A stretch of DNA of 64,000 nt from Roseateles sp. SL47 (GCF_026625885.1 NZ_CP113068.1:5270001-5334000), one strand, 5' to 3'; numbered from the stretch's first letter, positions 48,239 through 58,497 are shown. Notes: a model not told the origin generated them from the letters alone. Numbers and translations are program-made.

Positions 48239-50014
48239 ATGTGCGCTGCCCCTTCCGCCTCCACACCCCTTGAACCGCTGGGCCCGACCGCCAGCCGGCT
48301 GTGGCGCTTCATGAAGCCGCACCGCCTGGGGCTCTTCCTCACGGTGCTCTGCTACCTGCTGGTGGCCGCCACCGAGCCGCTCATCCCCAACCTGATCAAT
48401 TTCGCGCTGGGGGAAGGTTTCAATCCCAAGACCGGCGCCGTGGGCACCAGCCAATACAGCTTTCCCATCTGGATGGTGCCCGTCACGCTGATCGGCCTGT
48501 TCGCGCTGCGTGGGCTGTTCAGCTTCTGCGGCCAGTACCTGCTGAACTGGACCATCTCCCGCACCGTGATGGACATCCGCGCCGCCCTGCTGCAAGTGCT
48601 GCTGCGCGCCGACGCCCGCGTCTACACCAACCTCCAGCCAGCCACCGCCGTCAGCAAGGTGGTGAGTGATCCGCAGCAGGTGGTCACGCTGGTGGCCGGC
48701 TCGCTGGTCACCATCCTGCGGGATGGGCTGCCGGCGCTTTCGCTGATGGGCTACCTGTTCTTCCTGAACTGGAAGCTGACCCTGCTGTCGCTGATCACCG
48801 TGCCGGGCCTGGCGTTTGTGGTGCGCAAGGTCAACCGCCGGGTGCGCCGCATGGGCTCCTGGGCCTACGACTCGCAGTTGCGCCTGGTTTCGGTGATTGA
48901 AGACGTGACACGTGCCTGGCGTGTGGTGCGCAGCTTCGATGCGGCCGATCACGAACGCGAACGCTTTGCCCAGCGGGCCAAGGAAGTGCAGCGCAGCGCG
49001 CTCAAGACCGCCGCCGCCAATGCGCTGGCACAGCCGCTGTCGCAGCTGATGGCCAGCATCGGCATTTCCATCATCGTCAGCCTGGCCCTGGTCCAGGCCC
49101 GCCAGAACGGCACCGGCGTCGGGGAGTTCGCCGGCTTTGTGACCGCGCTGCTGCTGATGAGCTCGCGCCTGCGCCACCTCAGCGATGTGATGCAGCCCAT
49201 CACCAACGCCCTGGTCATTGCCCGAGGCTGCATGGGCATGCTGGACCTGCCCGCCGAGCGGGATACCGGGACGCGTGAACTGAGCCAGGTCCGTGGAGAC
49301 ATCCAGCTGCAGCAGGTCACGCTGCGTTATCCCGGCGCCAACCGCGATGCCCTGAGCCAACTCAACCTTCACATCCCTGCTGGACAAACCACCGCCCTGG
49401 TCGGCAGCTCGGGCGCAGGCAAGAGCACGGTGGTCAGTCTGCTGCTGGGTTTTGAACCTCCGGACAGCGGCCAGATTCTGCTGGACGGCGTGCCCATCCA
49501 TGAACTGACCAAGGCCAATCTGCGCCGTCAATTCGCGGTCGTGTCGCAGGACATCGTGCTGTTTGATGCATCGGTGGCCGACAACATCGCCTACGCCCAG
49601 CCCCGCGACGACACCAAGCTGGAGCAGGTGCTGCGTGCCGCTGCGCTGTGGGACTTCGTCCAGGCCCTGCCGGAAGGCTTGGACACCAACATCGGCGCCA
49701 ACGGCAGCAAGCTGTCCGGCGGCCAGCGCCAGCGGGTGGCCATCGCCCGCGCGCTCTACAAGGACGCCCCGGTCTGGATCTTCGACGAAGCCACCTCGGC
49801 CCTGGACACCGAAAGCGAACGCGCGGTGCAGCAGGCGCTGGAACAGTGGCAGGGCCGCAAGACGCTGATCGTCATCGCCCACCGCCTCTCGACCATCCGC
49901 CGTGCCGACATCATCCAGGTGATGAGCGACGGTCAGGTGATCGAACGCGGCAACCACGACGATCTGGTGGCCGCTGGCGGTACTTATGCCGGGATGGTGC
50001 AGGTGCAGCACTGA
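48239..50014 (+). CDS. msbA: Lipid A/LPS ABC exporter, MsbA type
   Basis: A 591-residue half-transporter. Six membrane helices (for example GLFLTVLCYLLVAATEPLIP and TLLSLITVPGLAFVVRK) precede an ATPase with Walker A LVGSSGAGKSTVVSLLLG, signature KLSGGQRQRVAIARALYKDA and Walker B WIFDEATSALDTES. It would flip lipid A-core across the inner membrane. The order next to glycosyltransferase and glf genes fits. The start at 48239 is chosen for homology; an earlier frame adds 37 unrelated residues. Confidence 0.9.
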   Translation: MCAAPSASTPLEPLGPTASRLWRFMKPHRLGLFLTVLCYLLVAATEPLIPNLINFALGEGFNPKTGAVGTSQYSFPIWMVPVTLIGLFALRGLFSFCGQYLLNWTISRTVMDIRAALLQVLLRADARVYTNLQPATAVSKVVSDPQQVVTLVAGSLVTILRDGLPALSLMGYLFFLNWKLTLLSLITVPGLAFVVRKVNRRVRRMGSWAYDSQLRLVSVIEDVTRAWRVVRSFDAADHERERFAQRAKEVQRSALKTAAANALAQPLSQLMASIGISIIVSLALVQARQNGTGVGEFAGFVTALLLMSSRLRHLSDVMQPITNALVIARGCMGMLDLPAERDTGTRELSQVRGDIQLQQVTLRYPGANRDALSQLNLHIPAGQTTALVGSSGAGKSTVVSLLLGFEPPDSGQILLDGVPIHELTKANLRRQFAVVSQDIVLFDASVADNIAYAQPRDDTKLEQVLRAAALWDFVQALPEGLDTNIGANGSKLSGGQRQRVAIARALYKDAPVWIFDEATSALDTESERAVQQALEQWQGRKTLIVIAHRLSTIRRADIIQVMSDGQVIERGNHDDLVAAGGTYAGMVQVQH

Positions 50015-50096
50015 ACGTAGCAGCGCTGACACAAACTTGCTAAGTCCCCGACATTCACCGTCGGTCCAATGAGGTTTCCATTCGACGGAGTACCTC

Positions 50097-51062
50097 ATGC
50101 CCATGAGCCGACACGCCTTCCGCACCGGGATCCATGCCGACGCCACCCGTCTGGCTGCGTCGGGGTCTGAGGGCCCTCACGACGACGGCCACGACCATCA
50201 TCTCGGGCTGGCCCATGACCTGGTGGTCCTGAGCCAGCAGCAACAGCGCCGCCGCGCGCTTGGCCTGCTGGCGGGCGTGGCGGGTCTGGGTGCGCTGCCG
50301 CTGATCGGCTGCGGTGGTGGGGACTCGGACAGCACCAGCACCTCCAGCAGCGGTTCTTCCAGTTCCAGCGGGTCCGGCAGCTCCAGCAGCGGTTCCACGT
50401 CCAGCGGCACCACCAGCTGCAGCGTCATCCCTGAAGAAACCCAGGGCCCCTACCCCGGCGACGGCTCCAACAGCAACAGCAGCGGCGTGGTGAACGCGCT
50501 GGCCCTGTCCGGCATCGTGCGCAGCGACATCCGCTCCAGCATCGGCAGCGCCACCGGGACTGCGGATGGCGTGGCACTGACCGTCACCCTGACCCTGGTG
50601 AATGCCGCCAACAGCTGCGCGGACCTGTCCGGTTATGCCATCTATCTCTGGCATTGCGACCGCCTGGGCCGCTATTCGATGTACAGCAGCGGCGTCACGT
50701 CGGAGAACTACCTGCGCGGCGTGCAGGTAACCGGCAGCGACGGCACTGTCACCTTCACCACCATCTTCCCGGGCTGCTACTCGGGCCGCATGCCGCACAT
50801 GCATTTCGAGGTCTATCCCAGCGCCAGCGCGGCCACCTCTTATGCCAACAAGGTCAAGACCTCGCAGATCGCTTTCCCGACGGATGTCTGCTCCACCGTC
50901 TATTCGCTCAGCAGCTACAGCAGCAGCCTGACCAATTTCAATCAGATGTCCTTCGCCACCGATGGCATCTTCAGCGATGGCTACAGCACCCAGCTGTCCA
51001 CCGTCACCGGCAGTACCTCGGCCGGCTACGCAGCCACGCTCACCGTAGGAATTTCCGCGTGA
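50097..51062 (+). CDS. Lipoprotein-type intradiol ring-cleavage dioxygenase
   Basis: A 321-residue protein. A lipobox LPLIGCGGG follows an RRRALGLLAGVAGLGAL segment that could be a Tat-like signal. Residues about 85-110 are a Ser/Gly-rich linker. The catalytic domain (about 115-321) keeps the iron ligands in the family order: one Tyr in WHCDRLGRYSMY, another in FPGCYSGRMP, and the two His in PHMHFEV. Intradiol dioxygenases cleave catechols. Membrane-attached forms with low-complexity linkers are found in proteobacteria. Substrate unknown. Confidence 0.85.
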   Translation: MPMSRHAFRTGIHADATRLAASGSEGPHDDGHDHHLGLAHDLVVLSQQQQRRRALGLLAGVAGLGALPLIGCGGGDSDSTSTSSSGSSSSSGSGSSSSGSTSSGTTSCSVIPEETQGPYPGDGSNSNSSGVVNALALSGIVRSDIRSSIGSATGTADGVALTVTLTLVNAANSCADLSGYAIYLWHCDRLGRYSMYSSGVTSENYLRGVQVTGSDGTVTFTTIFPGCYSGRMPHMHFEVYPSASAATSYANKVKTSQIAFPTDVCSTVYSLSSYSSSLTNFNQMSFATDGIFSDGYSTQLSTVTGSTSAGYAATLTVGISA

Positions 51063-51280
51063 CGCAACCGCCTCCGTTCCCCTCCGCCTGGCCCCCGGCC
51101 TGGCCGACTGATGATGACAAGTCCGGTGGCTCCGCCACCCCCAAGGCCACCATGACCTCCCCCACCGCATTCGGCAACACTGCCGGTGCCACGGCGGCGC
51201 CCCCTCCCGCGCTACCTGCGGCTCGTGTATCGTCCCAGGATGCACCGGTCTCGCGCCCGGTGCCTCTCGTGGAGGACCGA

Positions 51281-51985
51281 ATGACCCGATGCCTGGTGGT
51301 CGATGACGATGCGGAGATCCGTACTTCGCTGCAGGACTATTTGCAGAAGTTTGGCGTGACGGTGAGTGCCGCCGCCGATGGCCGCGACATGCGCCGCCTG
51401 ATGGCCGCGCAGGTGTTTGACGTGGTGGTGCTGGACCTGATGCTGCCGGATGAAAACGGCCTGAGCCTGTGCCAGTGGATCCAGCAGCATCACCCCAGCG
51501 TGCCGGTGATCATGCTCACCGCCCACGGCGACCCGATCAGCCGCGTCCTGGGGCTGGAGATGGGCGCGGACGACTATCTGGCCAAGCCCTTCGAGCCGCG
51601 TGAGCTGGTGGCCCGCATCCATGCCATCCGCCGCCGCGCCAAGCGGGGCGAAAACGAAGCGCAGACCCGCCGTGAATTCCGCTTTGAAGGCTGGAGCTTC
51701 GACCGCCTGCTGCGTCAGTTGATCTCTCCGCAACAAGTGGTGGTGCCGCTGTCCAGCGCGGAATACCGCATGCTGACCGCGCTGGTGGAACGCCCCGGCC
51801 GGGTGCTGTCCCGCGAGCAGTTGATCGAACTCACCCGGGCGCCCGGGGTCGAAGTGAACGACCGCAGCGTGGACCTCACCATTTCTCGCCTGCGCCAGAA
51901 GCTGGGGGATTCGCCGAAAGACCCGCGACTGATCCGCACCATGCGGGGCGAGGGTTATCTGTTCGACGCCCAGGTGCAGTCTTGA
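51281..51985 (+). CDS. OmpR-family response regulator
   Basis: A 234-residue regulator. The receiver (CLVVDDDAEIRTSLQDYLQK) has the phosphoacceptor Asp52 in VVVLDLMLPDENG and the Lys in YLAKPFEPRE; the winged helix is VVVPLSSAEYRMLTALVERP and DRSVDLTISRLRQKLGDSPK. ATG 51281 has GGAGGACCGA upstream. It is paired with the kinase by a four-base overlap. The 218 bases before it hold no supported gene. Confidence 0.95.
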   Translation: MTRCLVVDDDAEIRTSLQDYLQKFGVTVSAAADGRDMRRLMAAQVFDVVVLDLMLPDENGLSLCQWIQQHHPSVPVIMLTAHGDPISRVLGLEMGADDYLAKPFEPRELVARIHAIRRRAKRGENEAQTRREFRFEGWSFDRLLRQLISPQQVVVPLSSAEYRMLTALVERPGRVLSREQLIELTRAPGVEVNDRSVDLTISRLRQKLGDSPKDPRLIRTMRGEGYLFDAQVQS

Positions 51986-53352
51986 CCGAGCCCGCCGCCG
52001 CCCGCAACGGCCTGCGCCACTGGATGGGCCGCATCCTGGGCGACACCTTGGCCCGCCGCATCTTTCTGCTGTTGTGGATCACGCTGGTGGCGGCCCAACT
52101 GCTGGCCATCATGGCGGTGCAGTGGATGGAAGGTTGGAACATGCCGCTCACCCATGTGCCGGTGGCCCCCACGCTGCCGCCCATGGCGCAGATCGGGGGA
52201 CCGGGCCCGCAAGGCCCGATGGGCGGCAACGGCCTTCGCGGGCTGAACGACAGCAACGGCCCGCAGGGGCAAAATGACACCAGCGGTGCCCAGGGGCCGT
52301 CAAGCCGCCCGGGCCAGAACGGCCCGATGCGCGACGGCGGCGGCCCGCCCGAGTTTCGCAACCAGGACTTCCAGGACGTGCCCATCCCCGGGACCGGCCC
52401 GGACTTCATGGAACGCGGCCCCGGTTTCATGGACCGTGACCGGGACCGTCTGCGTGACCGCGGCCCGTTCCGTGGCCTGAGCAACAAGGCGCTGATGCTG
52501 GACTACGGCATCCGCCTGCTGGTCACCGCACTGGCGGCCTGGCTGGCGTCTCGCTGGCTGGCCAAGCCGATGCGCGAACTGGTGCAGGCCTCCCGGGCGC
52601 TGGGCCAGTCGCTGCACAAGCAGGACCGGCTGCCGCTGCTGGATGAGCATCGGGGCACGCTGGAAGTGCGCGAGACGGCACAGGTCTTCAACGCCATGGC
52701 TCGCCAGTTGCGGCGTCAGTTCAACGAGCGGGGCCTGATGGTGGCTGCCATTTCCCACGACCTCCGCACCCCGCTGACCCGGCTGCGCATGCGGCTGGAA
52801 ACCCTGGACATCGAGGAACAGCAGCGGGTGCGCTCGGTGGAGGACATCCATGAGATGAATGCCCTGGTCGATGCGGTGATGGAGCTGTTCCGGGGCGACA
52901 GCCCGGGCGCCGTGGAAGACATGCAGGACCTGGATCTGGGCGCCCTGGCCCAGTCGATGGTGGATGACCTGGCCGAACAGGGTCAGGCGGTCAGCTTTGA
53001 GATGAAGGGTGAGGCCGTGGTGGCGCGCGGCCAGCCGATGGCCTTGCGCCGGGTGTTGGGCAACCTGATCGGCAATGCCCTGCGTTATGGCGGCCAGGCG
53101 GATGTGCATGTGGGCCGGGATGGCCGTGGTGCGTGGGTGCATGTCTGCGACAAAGGCCCCGGCATTCCCCCCGACAAGATCGAGGCCGTGTTCGAGCCCT
53201 TCTACCGGCTGGAAGATTCCCGCAACCGGCACACCGGCGGCGTGGGGCTGGGCCTCTACATTGCGCGGGAACTCACCCAGCGCCAGGGTGGCGAGCTGTC
53301 GCTGACCAATCGCCCGTCGGGCGGTCTGATGGCGGAACTGCGCCTGCCGTAG
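51982..53352 (+). CDS. Sensor histidine kinase with collagen-like periplasmic segment
   Basis: A 456-residue kinase. Two membrane segments (RIFLLLWITLVAAQLLAIMA near 30-48 and YGIRLLVTALAAWLASRW near 175-192) enclose a periplasmic part with a Gly-X-Y-like run at about residues 71-118 (GPGPQGPMGGN, NGPQGQNDTSGAQG). HAMP, then the H-box AAISHDLRTPLTRL with His259, and the ATPase motifs NLIGNALRYGG and GVGLGLYIARELTQR. It starts by TTGA overlap with the regulator stop; ATG at 52024 is an alternative. Confidence 0.93.
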   Translation: MTEPAAARNGLRHWMGRILGDTLARRIFLLLWITLVAAQLLAIMAVQWMEGWNMPLTHVPVAPTLPPMAQIGGPGPQGPMGGNGLRGLNDSNGPQGQNDTSGAQGPSSRPGQNGPMRDGGGPPEFRNQDFQDVPIPGTGPDFMERGPGFMDRDRDRLRDRGPFRGLSNKALMLDYGIRLLVTALAAWLASRWLAKPMRELVQASRALGQSLHKQDRLPLLDEHRGTLEVRETAQVFNAMARQLRRQFNERGLMVAAISHDLRTPLTRLRMRLETLDIEEQQRVRSVEDIHEMNALVDAVMELFRGDSPGAVEDMQDLDLGALAQSMVDDLAEQGQAVSFEMKGEAVVARGQPMALRRVLGNLIGNALRYGGQADVHVGRDGRGAWVHVCDKGPGIPPDKIEAVFEPFYRLEDSRNRHTGGVGLGLYIARELTQRQGGELSLTNRPSGGLMAELRLP

Positions 53353-53403
53353 CCCCCATTTCCCCTCATTCCGCCCGCCACCCCGATCAAGGCCGGCAGC
53401 GCC

Positions 53404-54699
53404 TCAGGCGACCAGTCGCGGCGGCCCGGGCGGATTCGGTGGCATCTGCACCGCAAATCCCCCTGCGCGCTTGCGCATGGAGGCCGGATCGATCGGCGGC
53501 GCCTGCGCCGGCCAGCCGAAAAAGCGCTGGATGTCGCTGCGCAGCGCCAGCGTATCGGCCATGCCCAGCGTGATCAGCTCGGTGGTGTAGGCAGGCTCGA
53601 ACAGCAGATAGCTCAGCAGCGCCGAGCCACTCGCCGTGGCTCCCTCGCCGGACACCCCCACACTGCGCAGCAGCGCCCGGATCGGCGGCGGCAGGTGGCC
53701 CACATGCTCGGCGGCCAGGCTGTCCAGCGGGCGGCTGGGTGCGATCACCAGCGCTTCCAGCGGCCGCAGCGGCGTGTTGCGCAGGGACTCCTCCGGCAGC
53801 AGCGACAAGGTCTTGTTGATGCGCTGCATGCGCTCGATGTCCACCGCCAGTGCGTCCAGGAAGATGTTGGACAGCGCATGGCCGGCGATCTGCGCCAGGC
53901 TGGGGTGCCCGGCCGGCATCGGGCTCTGCTGGCCTTCGCCTCCGGCCTCATGCATCCGCCCCGCACCAATGATCAGCACCTTCTGCGCGCCCAGATGAAC
54001 GGCCGGTGAAATGGGGGCCGTCTGCCGCATGGAACCGTCCCCGAACCATTCCATCTGCCCATGCAGGTCCAAGGGCTCCGCCGGAAAGATGAAGGGAATG
54101 GCGGAGGAAGCGATGAGGTGCTCGATGGTCAGCCGGCGGGTCTGCACTGCCAGGCGCTGGCTGCGCACCCACGGGGCCCGCACCTGCTGGGCTTGATAAA
54201 ACGTGACGTGATGGCCGGAGGTGTAGCTGGAGCCGGTGACGGCCAGCGCATCGAGATGGCCCTGGGCCAGCATCTGGTCCAGTCGGTCCAGCTGGATCCA
54301 GCGGGTCAGCAGGCCGCGCAGAGGCGTGTTGTCCAGCAGGCTGCGGGGCCGGGTGCGGCGCCAGCGGGCCAGCGCCCAACCCAGGCTCATCATCGTCAGC
54401 CAGCGGGCCCCGCTGCGGATGACCCCCAGCGAATCGGCCGCGTACACCTGGTCCACATGGATGTTCTGCCAGATGTACATCAAGCCGTCCACGGCCGAGC
54501 AGAAATCATCCGCCTGACAGGCCAGCGTCGCGGCATTGATGGCGCCGGCGGAGGTGCCGGCAATCACCTGGAAAGGGCTGCCCTCGGTGGCGCAGGCATC
54601 ACGCCGCAATTGGGCGATGGCCGCCAGCACCCCCACCTGATAGGCCGCACGCGCCCCGCCTCCCGTGAGGATCAGGCCGGTCTTGGTCGGGGCGTCCAT
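53404..54699 (-). CDS. Patatin-like phospholipase
   Basis: A 431-residue protein with the patatin oxyanion segment GLILTGGGARAAYQVGVLAA, the nucleophile Ser in IAGTSAGAINA and the catalytic Asp in WFGDGSMRQ. A Ser-Asp dyad of this type hydrolyses acyl esters. The C-terminal domain is unusual in length and Pro-rich. It is transcribed toward the two-component genes. No signal peptide. Confidence 0.92.
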   Translation of the reverse strand: MDAPTKTGLILTGGGARAAYQVGVLAAIAQLRRDACATEGSPFQVIAGTSAGAINAATLACQADDFCSAVDGLMYIWQNIHVDQVYAADSLGVIRSGARWLTMMSLGWALARWRRTRPRSLLDNTPLRGLLTRWIQLDRLDQMLAQGHLDALAVTGSSYTSGHHVTFYQAQQVRAPWVRSQRLAVQTRRLTIEHLIASSAIPFIFPAEPLDLHGQMEWFGDGSMRQTAPISPAVHLGAQKVLIIGAGRMHEAGGEGQQSPMPAGHPSLAQIAGHALSNIFLDALAVDIERMQRINKTLSLLPEESLRNTPLRPLEALVIAPSRPLDSLAAEHVGHLPPPIRALLRSVGVSGEGATASGSALLSYLLFEPAYTTELITLGMADTLALRSDIQRFFGWPAQAPPIDPASMRKRAGGFAVQMPPNPPGPPRLVA

Positions 54700-54774
54700 G
54701 GTGAATCAAGCTTACTCCCGACAACTCACCTGGATCGCTGGCACTGATCCGTCAAATGGGGGATCGACAGCCCA

Positions 54775-57700
54775 TCAACCGCCCGCGTCGTACACGATCT
54801 CTGCGGGCGCCAGCTTCTGCAGCGCCTCGTCACTGGGCCAGAACTTGCCGGCACCGCCCAGGCCAAGCTCCGCCGTGGCTCCGTCCCGCCGGATGGGGAT
54901 GCGCAACTCCAGCCCCTGGCTGAGGGTGCCCTGGTCGGTTTCCACCCGCTTGGCCGGCCAGGTGCGGATCAGCTCCAGCACGGTGGCCGCCGGCAGGTTG
55001 GGCGCCGTACGCAGGAAACGGCCGAACTTGGCCCGCGCCGCCGGCACGCTGTAGACCTGCTGGATGTTCATGCGCAGGCCGCCGGAGAAGCGGTCGTTCT
55101 GCACCTTGCCCACCGCAATCACCAGCTCGTCTTCAGCCAGCAGCTCCTTGTTGGTGTTGAGCAGCTCTTCATTGGCCACGGCCTCGATGGCGTCGGTCTT
55201 GTCATCCAGCTTGAAGATGCCCACCCGGCCACGCTGACCGTTGATGACACGCATGTCGCTGACGATGCCCGCCACCACCACCGGTTCACGGCTGTCCTGC
55301 AGATCCACGATGCGACGGCGGACCATCTTGCGGATCTCTGCCTCGCACTGGTCGAACAGGTGGCCGGAGAGATAGAAGCCGATGGCTGTCTTCTCCAGGC
55401 TCAGCCGCTCCTTGATGCCCCAACCGGGCACGTCCACCAGCTCCGGCTCGGCGGTGGAGCTGCCATGGGTGTCATCGAAGTCGAACAACCCGCCCTGATT
55501 GGCGTTCTGGGCCAGGTTGTCGGCATAGGTATAGCCCAGCGAGACACTGGCCAGCAGCCGTGCGCGATCCGGCTCCAGCGCGTCGAAGGCACCCGCCTTG
55601 ATCAGCGCTTCCACCACCCGCTTGTTGACCGCCTTGCGGTCCACACGGGCGCAGAAATCGAAGAAGCTCTTGAACGGGCCGCCCTCGGTGCGGGCCCGCA
55701 CGATGGCCTCGATGGCGCCCGCGCCCGTGCCTTTCACGGCGCCCAGGCTGTAGTTGATCTTGCGTGAGCGGGGCGTGCCCCCGCGCTTGCCGTCGGCGGC
55801 CGACTCGCTGCCCGCAGCCGGCGGCATCGGCTCGAAACGGCCGACGCCCAGGTTGATGTTGGGCGGCTCGAACTCGATGCCGAACAGCTTCGCATCCTTC
55901 ATCAGGACCTTGAGCTTGTCGGTGTCGTCCGATTCGATGGTCATGTTCGCGGCGAAGAACTCCGCCGTGAAATGCACCTTCAGCCAGCCGGTGTGATAGG
56001 CCAGCAGCGAGTAAGCGGCCGCGTGCGACTTGTTGAAGCCGTAGCCCGCAAACTTCTCCATCAAGTCAAAGACCTCGTCGGCCTTGTCCTGATCGATGCC
56101 CTTGCCCGCGGCGCCCTTGCGGAACAGCTCGCGGTGCATGGCCATTTCCTCGGCCTTCTTCTTGCCCATGGCCCGGCGCAGCATGTCGGCGCCGCCCAGC
56201 GAGTAGCCGCCCAGCACCTGGGCCGTCTGCATCACCTGTTCCTGGTAGACCATGATGCCGTAGGTCTCCGACAGCACCGGCTCCACCAGCGGATGCGGAT
56301 ATTCCACCGGTTCCTTGCCGTGCTTGCGAGCCACGAAGCTGGGGATCAGGTCCATCGGGCCCGGTCGGTACAAGGCGTTCAGGGCGATCAGGTCTTCCAG
56401 GCGCGATGGCTTGGCGTCCTTGAGCATGCGCTGCATGCCGCTGGATTCAAACTGGAACACCGATTCGGTCAGGCCATCGGAGAAGAGCTTGTAGGTCCTC
56501 TTGTCGTCCAATGGAATCGTCTCGAAGGCGAAGTTCGCGTGTTCCGGGTACTGCGAGACGATGAAGTTCTTGGCCAGCTCCAGGATGGTCAGCGTGGCCA
56601 GGCCCAGAAAGTCGAACTTCACCAGGCCGATGGCTTCAACGTCGTCCTTGTCGTACTGGCTCACCGCCGAGGTGGAGCCGGGCTGCTGATACTGCGGGCA
56701 GAAGTCGGTGATCTTGCCCGGTGCAATCAGCACGCCCCCGGCGTGCATGCCGATGGAGCGCACCGTGCCCTCCACCCGCGCCGCCATCTCCAGCAGGCCG
56801 GCCACTTCCTCGTCCTGCTTTTCGCGTTCTTCAATCTCGGGCGACTCATGCCGCGCATAGACCATCTTGGCCTTGTCCGGATCGAAATCGGGCGGCAGCT
56901 TGGCCAGCGTCACCGTCTTGCCGGGAGGGGCCGGAACCAGCTTGGCAATCGAGTCGACATGGCCAAACCCCATGCCCAGCACCCGGCCGATGTCGCGCAG
57001 CGCGCCCTTGGCGGCCATGGTGCCGAAGGTGGCAATCTGGCTCACCGCCGGACGGCCGTATTTGTCCTTCACATATTCGATCACCCGGTCCCGGTTGCCC
57101 TGGCAGAAGTCGATGTCGAAGTCAGGCATCGACACCCGCTCCGGGTTCAGGAAACGTTCAAACAGCAGGTTGTACTGCAGCGGGTCCAGGTCGGTGATCA
57201 GCAGCACATAGGCCACCAGCGAGCCAGCACCAGAGCCCCGGCCCGGGCCCACCGGGCAGCCGTTGTTCTTCGCCCAGCGGATGAAGTCACCCACGATGAG
57301 GAAGTAGCCGGGAAAGCCCATCTTGATGATGGTGTCCAGCTCGAACTCCAGCCGTTCCACATACCGGGGCCGCACCTCCTCGCGTTTGGCCGGGTCCGGA
57401 TAGAGCAGCTGCAGGCGGTCTTCCAGGCCCTCGTGGGAGAGCTGGCGGAAATACTGCTCCATCGGCATGGGCGTGCCGTCGGCGCGGATGGGCGTCGGGA
57501 AGTTGGGCAGCTGTGGCTTGCCCAGCACCAGCGTCAGGCTGCAGCGGCGCGCAATCTCGACGGTGTTGGTGATGGCGCTCGGGATGTCGGCAAACAGGGC
57601 CTCCATCTGCGCTTGCGTCTTGAAGTGCTGGCTGGGCAGAAAACGCTTGATTCGCTTAGGGTTGGCCAGGGTTTCGCCCTCGGCCACGCAGACGCGGGCC

Positions 57701-58332
57701 TCGTGCGCCTCGAAATCGTCCTCTTCCAGGAACTGGATGGGATGGGTGGCCACCACCGGCAGCCCGGCCTGCGCCGCCAGCGGCACCAGTTGACGCACCA
57801 GGGCCTCCTGGCCCGGCAGACCGGCGCGCTGCAGCTCCAGATAAAAGCGGTGGGGGTAGATGGCGGCCAGGCGCCGGGCCCATTCCAGGGCCTTGGTCGC
57901 GTCCCCGGCGATCAGCGCCTGCCCCACCGGGCCGAACTGCATGCCGCCCAGGCAGATCAGGCCTTCATGCAGCTCCTGCATCCATTCCAGTTTCAGCAGG
58001 GCCTGGTTGCGCTGCACGTTCTGGATCCAGGCGCGGGACAGCAGCTCGCTCAGGTTGAGATAGCCCTGGAAGTTCTGCACCAGCAGCAGCACCCGGCTGG
58101 GCGGCTTGTCATGGCTGTCCGGCTCCAGCCAGACCTCCGCGCCCAGGATGGGCTTGACACCCTTTTTCCGGCAGGCGTTGTAGAACTTCACCCCCCCGAA
58201 CATGTTGGCCAGATCCGTCAGGCCCAGGGCGACCTGCCCGTCCTTGGCGGCTGCCTTGGCGGCGTCGTCGACGCGCAGGGTGCCGTCGACCACGGAAAAC
58301 TCGGTGTGAATGCGGAGGTGAACAAAAGCCAT
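54775..58332 (-). CDS. dnaE: DNA polymerase III alpha subunit
   Basis: A 1185-residue replicative polymerase. The PHP domain is at the N-terminus (FVHLRIHTEFSVVDGTLRVD); the palm carries the catalytic Asp residues in MPDFDIDFCQGNRDRVIEYV and the conserved GPGRGSGAGSLVAYVLLITD precedes it. The C-terminal OB-fold (REPVVVAGIVSDMRVINGQR) is present. The start at ATG 58332 matches the family. It is the sole dnaE in the window and has no upstream partner. Confidence 0.98.
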   Translation of the reverse strand: MAFVHLRIHTEFSVVDGTLRVDDAAKAAAKDGQVALGLTDLANMFGGVKFYNACRKKGVKPILGAEVWLEPDSHDKPPSRVLLLVQNFQGYLNLSELLSRAWIQNVQRNQALLKLEWMQELHEGLICLGGMQFGPVGQALIAGDATKALEWARRLAAIYPHRFYLELQRAGLPGQEALVRQLVPLAAQAGLPVVATHPIQFLEEDDFEAHEARVCVAEGETLANPKRIKRFLPSQHFKTQAQMEALFADIPSAITNTVEIARRCSLTLVLGKPQLPNFPTPIRADGTPMPMEQYFRQLSHEGLEDRLQLLYPDPAKREEVRPRYVERLEFELDTIIKMGFPGYFLIVGDFIRWAKNNGCPVGPGRGSGAGSLVAYVLLITDLDPLQYNLLFERFLNPERVSMPDFDIDFCQGNRDRVIEYVKDKYGRPAVSQIATFGTMAAKGALRDIGRVLGMGFGHVDSIAKLVPAPPGKTVTLAKLPPDFDPDKAKMVYARHESPEIEEREKQDEEVAGLLEMAARVEGTVRSIGMHAGGVLIAPGKITDFCPQYQQPGSTSAVSQYDKDDVEAIGLVKFDFLGLATLTILELAKNFIVSQYPEHANFAFETIPLDDKRTYKLFSDGLTESVFQFESSGMQRMLKDAKPSRLEDLIALNALYRPGPMDLIPSFVARKHGKEPVEYPHPLVEPVLSETYGIMVYQEQVMQTAQVLGGYSLGGADMLRRAMGKKKAEEMAMHRELFRKGAAGKGIDQDKADEVFDLMEKFAGYGFNKSHAAAYSLLAYHTGWLKVHFTAEFFAANMTIESDDTDKLKVLMKDAKLFGIEFEPPNINLGVGRFEPMPPAAGSESAADGKRGGTPRSRKINYSLGAVKGTGAGAIEAIVRARTEGGPFKSFFDFCARVDRKAVNKRVVEALIKAGAFDALEPDRARLLASVSLGYTYADNLAQNANQGGLFDFDDTHGSSTAEPELVDVPGWGIKERLSLEKTAIGFYLSGHLFDQCEAEIRKMVRRRIVDLQDSREPVVVAGIVSDMRVINGQRGRVGIFKLDDKTDAIEAVANEELLNTNKELLAEDELVIAVGKVQNDRFSGGLRMNIQQVYSVPAARAKFGRFLRTAPNLPAATVLELIRTWPAKRVETDQGTLSQGLELRIPIRRDGATAELGLGGAGKFWPSDEALQKLAPAEIVYDAGG

Positions 58333-58497
58333 ATCCGGGATTGTAGGGAGGCGCGACGCTCCTCCGGGCGTCAGTCACCCCCCTCTCGGGCGCTATGCTG
58401 CCAGTCATCCGATCGTTCATGCACCGAATCGCCGCAGGCCCCGTGGGCTGAAGTGCTCGGTGCGCAAAGCTGCCGCCCCCACAGGAGTGCCTGGAAG

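Noticed and set aside
55972..58497. Long upstream open frame joined to the cyclophilin gene
   Set aside because: This part is antisense of dnaE and codes for nothing recognisable; the cyclophilin begins at 58498 with a signal-like segment.
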